From Clostridiales bacterium (GTDB taxonomy: Bacteria; Bacillota; Clostridia; Oscillospirales; QAMX01): a stretch of DNA of 11,960 nt. A model generated the notes under the pieces. The model worked only from the letters and a program-made list of their open reading frames with translations. It was not told where the DNA came from and searched no databases. Positions within the stretch are counted from its first letter, which is position 1; each line of letters starts with the position of its first letter. The stretch covers positions 1 to 11,960 of the forward strand of contig DUUG01000279.1 of assembly GCA_012841675.1 (NCBI GenBank). The letters are read 5' to 3'. Of this stretch, positions 6,336-11,960 are shown in pieces. Position numbers and translations under genes: made by a program.

Positions 6336-6983
6336 GTGAACGTGCACTTTGGAAGAACACTGGCCAAGCTTCGCAAGGAAAAAAAAGTAAGCCAACGGGA
6401 AACGGCCGAGGCGCTTAGTGTATCCCAGGCGCTGCTTTCCCACTATGAAAATGGCCTTCGCGAGCCGGGGCTGGCTTTTTTATGCCGAGCAGCCGACTAT
6501 TTCTCCTGCTCTACGGATTATCTTCTAGGCCGCACTCTGGATAAACAGGGCATCTCCCTAGTATTAGATATGCCCGGCGAGGAGGATCCTGCGGAAAACG
6601 AAAAGAACCGGCGAACGTATCTTCTTGCCAACGGCTTTGCCATGCTGTCCGAGCTATTGCAAGAGAGCGAAGATCCCACTCTCTTTGCCCAAGCCTATGA
6701 CTATCTTTCCTTAATCTTTTGCCGGCTATTCCGCCAGTTGGTCACAAACAGCAACGTTGGCGAAACAACACTTTCGGCGTTGCCGCCGCAAATGCTCGAT
6801 TTAGCGGTTAGGGCGCTTGCTTCTTCCCTTGAGTTTGCCATCTCCGACCGGCTTCGCGAAACCCCCGACCTGCTTGCATTCGACGGGGATCAAATGATGG
6901 AACGCTATCCCGTTCGATGGGAATCTATGCTTACGCTTATTAAAGAATCGGATGAACGTTTGAGCCGCTTTATCGACCTGTAA
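6336..6983 (+). CDS. XRE-family helix-turn-helix regulator, first gene of the wal operon
   Basis: The 215-residue protein has an XRE-type DNA-binding domain at about residues 6-66 (FGRTLAKLRKEKKVSQRETAEALSVSQ, then LLSHYENGLREPGL and DYLLGRT). The remaining 150 residues are mostly helical-looking and match no family I recognise; they may dimerise or sense a signal. No membrane segment or Cys cluster is visible. GTG at 6336 is chosen because AAAGGGGG ends 10 bases upstream and the promoter TATAAT is at 6297-6302. The GTG at 6342 is an alternative start. The frame stays open to ATG 6186, but that part covers the promoter. It is followed after 42 bases by walR with no terminator or separate promoter visible, so it is probably co-transcribed and could tune the operon. 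Confidence 0.88.
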   Translation: MNVHFGRTLAKLRKEKKVSQRETAEALSVSQALLSHYENGLREPGLAFLCRAADYFSCSTDYLLGRTLDKQGISLVLDMPGEEDPAENEKNRRTYLLANGFAMLSELLQESEDPTLFAQAYDYLSLIFCRLFRQLVTNSNVGETTLSALPPQMLDLAVRALASSLEFAISDRLRETPDLLAFDGDQMMERYPVRWESMLTLIKESDERLSRFIDL

Positions 6984-7025
6984 ACGGAACCTCGGCTCCC
7001 GAATACGTGGAGAAAGGAGCAACTT

Positions 7026-7727
7026 ATGCAGAAAATCCTGATCGTTGAGGATGACCCGGCTATTTCCGACATTGTAGCCTATAATCTGGAAAAAGAGGGG
7101 TTTTCCGTTTTTTGCGCTTTGGACGGGGAAACGGGTCTGGCCCTGTCCAACAAGGAAGATCCCGACCTGATTTTGTTAGACGTAATGCTGCCCGGTACCA
7201 ACGGCTTTGAGATCTGCCGCCAGGTGCGACAGGTAAGCTCGGTACCGATTATTATGCTGACTGCCCGCGACAGCGAGGACGACCGGGTAAAGGGTCTTGA
7301 GCTGGGGGCAGACGATTACATTATCAAGCCATTCAGCATGCGCGAAATGATATCCAGAGTACGCGCCAACTTGCGCCGTTCTTCCGGCGCGCTGGAAAAA
7401 ATGTTTTCTGAGCGGTCTGATGCCATGCGCGGCTTTACCTTTGACAGTAACAAAAGGGAAGCCCGGCTCAACGGCCGCCGGCTGGAACTTTCCGCTCGGG
7501 AGCTTGAGCTGCTTTCCTTTTTGGCCGCTTCGCCGGAAACGGTCTATACTAGAGAAGAGCTGTTAAACAGCGTTTGGGGTTATGAATACTTCGGCGGCAC
7601 ACGGGTTGTAGACGTGGCTATTCGCCGCCTGCGCGAAAAACTGGAAGAGGCACTGCCGGATGGTCACAAGTACATTGCTACCAAGCACGGCCTAGGCTAT
7701 TATTTTGACCCCTCCGGAGGGGAATAA
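7026..7727 (+). CDS. walR: Response regulator WalR (YycF)
   Basis: This is an OmpR/PhoB-family response regulator of 233 residues. The receiver domain (1-115) has the acidic pair D9-D10, phosphoacceptor D52 (LILLDVMLP), T79 (IIMLTARD) and K101 (IIKPF). The winged-helix DNA-binding domain (about 133-230) has ELSARELELLSFLAASP, YTREELLNSVWGYEYFGGTRVVDVAIRRLREKL and TKHGLGYYF. In Bacillota with this operon, WalR controls autolysin and other cell-wall genes and is often essential. The assignment rests on the match plus walK, yycH and yycI directly downstream; from the protein alone a PhoP-like regulator would be possible. AAAGGAG lies 7 bases before the ATG, and walK follows after 14 bases. Confidence 0.93.
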   Translation: MQKILIVEDDPAISDIVAYNLEKEGFSVFCALDGETGLALSNKEDPDLILLDVMLPGTNGFEICRQVRQVSSVPIIMLTARDSEDDRVKGLELGADDYIIKPFSMREMISRVRANLRRSSGALEKMFSERSDAMRGFTFDSNKREARLNGRRLELSARELELLSFLAASPETVYTREELLNSVWGYEYFGGTRVVDVAIRRLREKLEEALPDGHKYIATKHGLGYYFDPSGGE

Positions 7728-7741
7728 AAGGGCGGAGAAAC

Positions 7742-9517
7742 ATGCGCTCCCTACAATGGAAGCTGGTTTTAATATTAGTGCTGCTCGTTGTAACGGTGAT
7801 GGTGCTTGTAGGTACATACCTATTAAGCGGCGTTTCCGGGTTTTACGAGCAAATGTTTTATACGGAAATGAACCGGGTGTTCACTCCCGACTTCCTTGAC
7901 GCTGTGATGCAGATCGGCGAGGGAGAGGGAGGGGCCACCCGCGTTGCCGAATACGTACAGGCCCATTCGGCCCGGCTGGGATTGACGGAAAACCGAACCT
8001 TTTCCCTATTAGACGGCAACGGCACCTTTATCACAGGAAGCGGCGCACAGGCGCGGCCCGCTTTCGACAACAGTCCGAATCTAATCGCCGCGCGCAACGG
8101 CAAGGTGGGCGCAGACAGCAACCGGCTTGCCGCCTATTTTGACTTGGCGGTTCCCGTAGCCGCCGGGGAAAACAGCTTCATTCTCTATATTAGAGATAGC
8201 AAAGTCAGCGTGTCCGAGCTGCAGTGGATGCTGCTGGGCATTATCGGACAAGCTCTGCTTATGGGGCTGGTGCTTTCGATTTTGCTTTCCATTCTTCTTT
8301 CCAAAACCATCTCCCGCCCCATTGAGGATCTGACCCGGGGGGCGAAAGCCGTTGCCGCCGGAGATTTTACAAGCAAAATCCCCGTCTATTCCAACGATGA
8401 AATCGGCTTGCTGACGGAAACCTTTAACTCCATGTCGCAGACTTTGTCTGACACCCTGCGCACGGTGGAAAACGAAAGAGACAAGCTTTCCGCCCTGTTC
8501 CAGCATATGACCGACGGCGTGGCGGCCTTTGACCGGCAGGGGGCCTTGCTTCACTTAAACGACGCGGCCTGCGAATTGCTTGCTAACGGAGAAGAAGATT
8601 GCCGGGATTTTTACGGACTTTTTGCTGAGGCCGACATATCTTTGCCCGAGCTATTGTCCTTAAGGCGCCCGGAATATGCCGAGCGGATGTATTCGGTGGG
8701 CAAGCGGGAGCTTCGCGTTTTATTCACCCCCTTCGGCATTGCCGACGGCGAAGGCGGCGTTATCGCCGTTATCTACGACATTACCGAGCAAAAGCGGCTG
8801 GAAAATTCCCGCCGCGAATTTGTGGCCGACATAACCCATGAGCTTCGCACGCCCTTAACCAACGTAAAAAGCTATGCGGAGACCCTTTTAAACGACGATG
8901 ACCTGCCTTTGCCCATGCGGCAGCGGTTTTTAAATGTCATATTAAACGAAACCGACCGCATGACCCGTTTGGTGCAGGATTTATTAACCCTTTCCAAGCT
9001 GGACTACGGCCGTACCGACTGGAACAACGAAATTTTCGACCCTGCGCCGCTGATTTCCAACATTGCCGAAGCCATGAACGGCGATGCGGCCCGGCACGAG
9101 CATACGCTCACCTGCGAAATAGGGGAAGATCTGCCGTTGATTCAGGCCGACCGGGACCGTTTGGGGCAGGTGTTGGCCAATATTATCGGAAATTCCATAA
9201 AATACACGCCGGACGGCGGGCAAATTTCCGTTTTCGCAAAAAACGAAAAGGGGAAATTGCTTGTCTCCGTCTGCGACAACGGAATCGGCATTCCCGCCGC
9301 CGATTTACCCCATCTGTTTAACCGGTTTTATCGGGTGGATAAAGCGCGAAGCCGTCAAAGCGGCGGCTCGGGCCTTGGCTTGGCCATTGCCAAAGAGTTT
9401 ATCGAACAGTTATACGGCAGCATATCCATCGAAAGTGAACCGGGCAAGGGCACTTGCGTGTTCATCCGCCTTCCCGGCGCCGATGCAGAAAAGGAAAGCA
9501 CGGTGAAGGCCACATGA
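7742..9517 (+). CDS. walK: Sensor histidine kinase WalK (YycG)
   Basis: This 591-residue membrane kinase senses an envelope signal and phosphorylates WalR. Domain order: membrane segment at about 8-29; extracytoplasmic sensor of about 130 residues; second membrane segment at 162-187; HAMP 188-240; cytoplasmic PAS about 247-350; HisKA with phosphoacceptor H366 in THELRTPLTNVKSY; then the ATPase domain. The ATPase domain has an N box (NIIGNSIKYTPDGG), a G1 box (DNGIGIP, 512-518), an F box (FNRFYRVD) and a G2 box (GGSGLGLAIA, 541-550). This is the canonical WalK order and length. All catalytic motifs are intact. In the PAS domain H271, D274 and E349 occupy positions of zinc ligands described in Staphylococcus aureus WalK, but the fourth is Tyr345. 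The start has GGAG close upstream. The stop codon overlaps the yycH start (ATGA). Confidence 0.96.
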   Translation: MRSLQWKLVLILVLLVVTVMVLVGTYLLSGVSGFYEQMFYTEMNRVFTPDFLDAVMQIGEGEGGATRVAEYVQAHSARLGLTENRTFSLLDGNGTFITGSGAQARPAFDNSPNLIAARNGKVGADSNRLAAYFDLAVPVAAGENSFILYIRDSKVSVSELQWMLLGIIGQALLMGLVLSILLSILLSKTISRPIEDLTRGAKAVAAGDFTSKIPVYSNDEIGLLTETFNSMSQTLSDTLRTVENERDKLSALFQHMTDGVAAFDRQGALLHLNDAACELLANGEEDCRDFYGLFAEADISLPELLSLRRPEYAERMYSVGKRELRVLFTPFGIADGEGGVIAVIYDITEQKRLENSRREFVADITHELRTPLTNVKSYAETLLNDDDLPLPMRQRFLNVILNETDRMTRLVQDLLTLSKLDYGRTDWNNEIFDPAPLISNIAEAMNGDAARHEHTLTCEIGEDLPLIQADRDRLGQVLANIIGNSIKYTPDGGQISVFAKNEKGKLLVSVCDNGIGIPAADLPHLFNRFYRVDKARSRQSGGSGLGLAIAKEFIEQLYGSISIESEPGKGTCVFIRLPGADAEKESTVKAT

Positions 9518-10851
9518 AAAAACGGGAACTATATAAAAGCATACTGCTTGTACTGCTCTCTTTGAGCGCGGCAGTGCTTCTATTTCTGACTATTCAGATG
9601 GAAATCACCCGCCTGCGGGCTTCCAACGAGGACGGAAACGCAAAAATAAGCAAGCGGGAGTTCGGCGCCGTTCCTCCTTTGTACCTTGTCATCTCCCACG
9701 AGGGACAGCGGCAGCTGCTGTATGGCGACGGCGGGCTTTCCGTCTACTTCGACCGCCTGTCTCCCGTGTTAGAGGAGGCCGCCGGCTCTGCTCAAGAGCC
9801 GACGCAAACAGGCGCTTCCGCGTTTCAGCAAGCCCTCTCTTCCCCCGGCATATTGCTTGGGTATGGGGGGCGGATGCCGCTTGCCGCCCTATTTTCCGGC
9901 GACAGCACCCTTTTAGGCTACCAGGCCGATGTGTTATTCCTTTCCGCAGGCGAACAAAATATCACCCTTTGGGGCCGGGATCAAAGCGCAGGCACGTATT
10001 TTTCCGCAAACACCGGCTTAGGAAGCCAACACCTTTTTCAAAATGAGCCGGTAGGGGCGGAGCCTTGCAAGCTGGCCATGGACGAGCCCCTGTTTTCCTT
10101 CCTGCCGCCTGACGCGCCTATTTTGCTAGAGCCTTTGACTTCCCGCCGAATAACTACCTATCCGCTTTTGACCGGCGGCGACCAGAACCAGTGGACGCAA
10201 ACGGCTTTGCTTGCCTTTGCGGCGGATCCGTATACGGCGCGCAGCTATCCTGACAGCACCGGCGGAAGGGTATATCTGTCAGAGCATGGCTCCATCCGCT
10301 TGGGAAGCGATGGAACCATCTGTTTTTCCGCCGGAACCGAAAGGGGCCTTCCCCTTTCTCTTTTGGTGCCGCTGAAAGAGCCCGGCCATGAAGCTGCCGA
10401 GCTTCGGGCAGCCGTGGCAGCGGCTGACGCTTTATTGGATCCGTTTTCCGATCAAGCGGAGGGCTTTTCCTTCCAATACCTAACCGTCGAGGAAAAAGAC
10501 GGGGCCATTTTGCTCAGCCTTGGCTATACCGTCCACGGCCGACCGCTGATTCGCAGCAGCGGCTCTCGTGTTTTTGCCCATTTCACCATTGAGCAGGGCC
10601 ATCTGACCGAGGCGGAGCTGTTGCCGCTGGCCGGGCGGGTGGAGGAAAAGCAAGACCTTCCGCCGTTTTCCATGGAGGTGCTGGCCGCCGTTATGCGTGC
10701 GGCTGCCGAAGGCAAGAAGGAGATGTTTTTGCTTCTTCCCGTATATCTGCCGGATCAGGAGCATGCCTACCTGCTGGACTGGTGTCTTTTGCCGGTTTTG
10801 CCGGTTCGAACTGACGGAGAGGAGGGGCGTCTATGGAACTGGCTCGCTTAA
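9514..10851 (+). CDS. yycH: YycH-like regulator of WalK
   Basis: The 445-residue protein has a short basic N-terminus (MKKREL), one membrane segment at about residues 7-29, and a long extracytoplasmic domain. This is the topology of YycH, which in Bacillus lies outside the membrane with YycI and restrains WalK. In Staphylococcus YycH and YycI instead activate the system, so the sign of control here is not predictable. Sequence similarity to the better-known YycH proteins is weak by eye, so the call rests largely on topology, length and position between walK and a YycI-like gene. Start: the ATG at 9514 overlaps the walK TGA by 4 bases, implying translational coupling, and only a weak GGTGAAGG precedes it. 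The 3' end overlaps the next gene by 19 bases. Confidence 0.78.
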   Translation: MKKRELYKSILLVLLSLSAAVLLFLTIQMEITRLRASNEDGNAKISKREFGAVPPLYLVISHEGQRQLLYGDGGLSVYFDRLSPVLEEAAGSAQEPTQTGASAFQQALSSPGILLGYGGRMPLAALFSGDSTLLGYQADVLFLSAGEQNITLWGRDQSAGTYFSANTGLGSQHLFQNEPVGAEPCKLAMDEPLFSFLPPDAPILLEPLTSRRITTYPLLTGGDQNQWTQTALLAFAADPYTARSYPDSTGGRVYLSEHGSIRLGSDGTICFSAGTERGLPLSLLVPLKEPGHEAAELRAAVAAADALLDPFSDQAEGFSFQYLTVEEKDGAILLSLGYTVHGRPLIRSSGSRVFAHFTIEQGHLTEAELLPLAGRVEEKQDLPPFSMEVLAAVMRAAAEGKKEMFLLLPVYLPDQEHAYLLDWCLLPVLPVRTDGEEGRLWNWLA

Positions 10852-11684
10852 AAACCGTCGTTCTGGCCCTTCTGCTCTGTATCAATCTGCTGCTGGCCGG
10901 CCATCTTTTATTAACCCAGTATTTAAGGTATCACATCCCCGCCTGGGCCAAGGATGAGATTACCGAGCTGCTGCAAAACAAAGGGATTGCCCTTTCCGAC
11001 AGGGCGTTGCCCCATTTCGACCGAAAAATCGACTCCGTTGTTTACCCGGGCGATGAGGAAAAACGAAAAGCCATTGCAACAGCACTGCTTGGCAGCGATG
11101 CAAAATGCACGGAACAAGGCGGCGGCATAATCGTGTATGAAAACGAAAAGGGCTACGCTGAATTCGGCCGGGGCGGCCGCTTGCAAATCACCTTGCAATC
11201 CGACGGCAATGTTCCGGCTGAAGAAGCCGTTCCTTCTTCCTCCGCCGAAACGGAGCAGGCGGCCATTGGGCTTTTGCGCTCGGCGGGGATTTCCGTGCCG
11301 AAAGGGGCGAAAGTGTTCGGGCGGCAGGGCGACGGCGTTTTCGTCCGCTTTCAGCACACGGTGCGGAGATTAGATGTGAAAAATGCAGCGCTTGAGGTGC
11401 ATTTTCTGCCCAATAAAACCATCATCTCCGGCACTCTTTTGACCGGGCGGGCACAGCCTTCTCCCACTCGGATGCGGGGATATGTGTCTCTTTTGGCGGA
11501 TTTTGCGGCCATTTCGAAGCAATATTCCTTAGAAGTGAAGGAAATTACCCGTATTTCCTACGTATACTACCATACGGTGGACGAGGAAGGCCGGCCGCTT
11601 TTGATTCCGGCTTGCCTTATCGAAACTAACAACCGGATACTAGTGTTAAACGCCGGTGACGGATCGCTTTTGGAAAGCAACTAG
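10833..11684 (+). CDS. yycI: YycI-like regulator of WalK
   Basis: The 283-residue protein has one N-terminal membrane segment (about residues 7-28, VVLALLLCINLLLAGHLLL) and an extracytoplasmic domain. Its order fits the YycI family: a region around SDRALPHFDRKIDSVVYPGDEEKRKAIATALLG, then VHFLPNKTIISG near the middle, and YVYYHTVDEEGRPLLIPACLI near the end. YycI partners YycH and contacts WalK at the membrane. ATG at 10833 has GAGGAGGGG about 5 bases upstream, inside the 3' end of yycH, so the 19-base overlap looks genuine and suggests balanced expression. The usual next gene, yycJ (a metallo-beta-lactamase-fold protein), is not the next gene here. Confidence 0.85.
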   Translation: MELARLKTVVLALLLCINLLLAGHLLLTQYLRYHIPAWAKDEITELLQNKGIALSDRALPHFDRKIDSVVYPGDEEKRKAIATALLGSDAKCTEQGGGIIVYENEKGYAEFGRGGRLQITLQSDGNVPAEEAVPSSSAETEQAAIGLLRSAGISVPKGAKVFGRQGDGVFVRFQHTVRRLDVKNAALEVHFLPNKTIISGTLLTGRAQPSPTRMRGYVSLLADFAAISKQYSLEVKEITRISYVYYHTVDEEGRPLLIPACLIETNNRILVLNAGDGSLLESN

Positions 11685-11697
11685 AAAGGATATCATC

Positions 11698-11960
11698 ATG
11701 GGGAAGATTCTGTTCGCGTCCGACATGGACGGCACGCTGTTAAACGAAAAGGGGCGGGTGGCTGCCCACCATGTGGACACCATCAACGCGCTGGCAGAGC
11801 AGGGGCTTTGCTTTACAGTGGCAACGGCTCGAGCGCCCAGATCCGCCATGGGACCGGTGAAAGAGTCCGGCTTCCGGGTGACGGCACCGGCCGTTTGCCT
11901 GAATGGGGCGCTGCTTTGGGATATGGAAACGGACCGCCCTGTAAAAAGCTTCCCGCTGTC
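11698..11960 (+). CDS. Cof-type HAD hydrolase, N-terminal 87 residues (cut by window edge)
   Basis: This is the start of a haloacid-dehalogenase superfamily phosphatase of the Cof/YidA type, cytoplasmic enzymes that dephosphorylate sugar phosphates, nucleotides or flavin precursors. Motif I is DMDGT (9-13), with D9 as nucleophile and D11 as general acid/base, followed by LL. Motif II is in FTVATAR (T43). CLNGA (67-71) matches the conserved asparagine-glycine block of the family. The cap domain and motifs III and IV lie beyond the window, so the substrate cannot be guessed. AGAAAGGA lies 7 bases before the ATG. It starts 13 bases after yycI with no terminator between, so it is probably part of the same transcript. 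Confidence 0.93.
   Translation, partial: MGKILFASDMDGTLLNEKGRVAAHHVDTINALAEQGLCFTVATARAPRSAMGPVKESGFRVTAPAVCLNGALLWDMETDRPVKSFPL

Overview
This window looks like chromosomal DNA from a Bacillota bacterium, most likely of class Clostridia. The strongest evidence is a WalR-WalK-YycH-YycI operon, an arrangement typical of that phylum. AGGAGG-type ribosome binding sites, sigma-A-like promoters, GTG starts and hairpin-plus-T terminators support this. I cannot name a genus. Nothing points to a phage, plasmid, transposon, CRISPR array, rRNA or tRNA.

Left part (1-1800). The window opens inside a minus-strand iron-containing alcohol dehydrogenase gene with a clear promoter. Next comes a plus-strand gene for an XRE helix-turn-helix plus zinc-ribbon protein, broken by a one-base deletion and by a TGA that replaces a zinc-ligand Cys codon. 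About 230 bases without a gene follow, then a terminator and a minus-strand YmaF-family gene. The middle of that gene reads as family-like sequence only in another frame, so it seems to carry two small indels that cancel each other.

Middle part (1860-6130, all minus strand). Three single-gene units each have their own terminator: an ECF-like sigma factor fused to a 364-residue C-terminal extension of unknown function, an AraC-type regulator with a GyrI-like effector-binding domain, and nicotinate phosphoribosyltransferase (pncB). The sigma gene has a perfect 18-base palindrome just after its probable -10 box. It also has a good ribosome binding site and ATG in frame exactly at the sigma/extension junction. 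This is the least conventional locus in the window.

Right part (6170-11960, all plus strand). A strong promoter, divergent from pncB, drives a small XRE regulator. It is followed without a visible terminator or second promoter by walR, walK, yycH, yycI and the start of a Cof-type HAD phosphatase. Spacing is tight and two junctions overlap, so this looks like one operon. In the known system WalK phosphorylates WalR to control cell-wall metabolism genes, and the membrane-anchored YycH and YycI modulate WalK. An XRE regulator as first gene would be an added layer of control.
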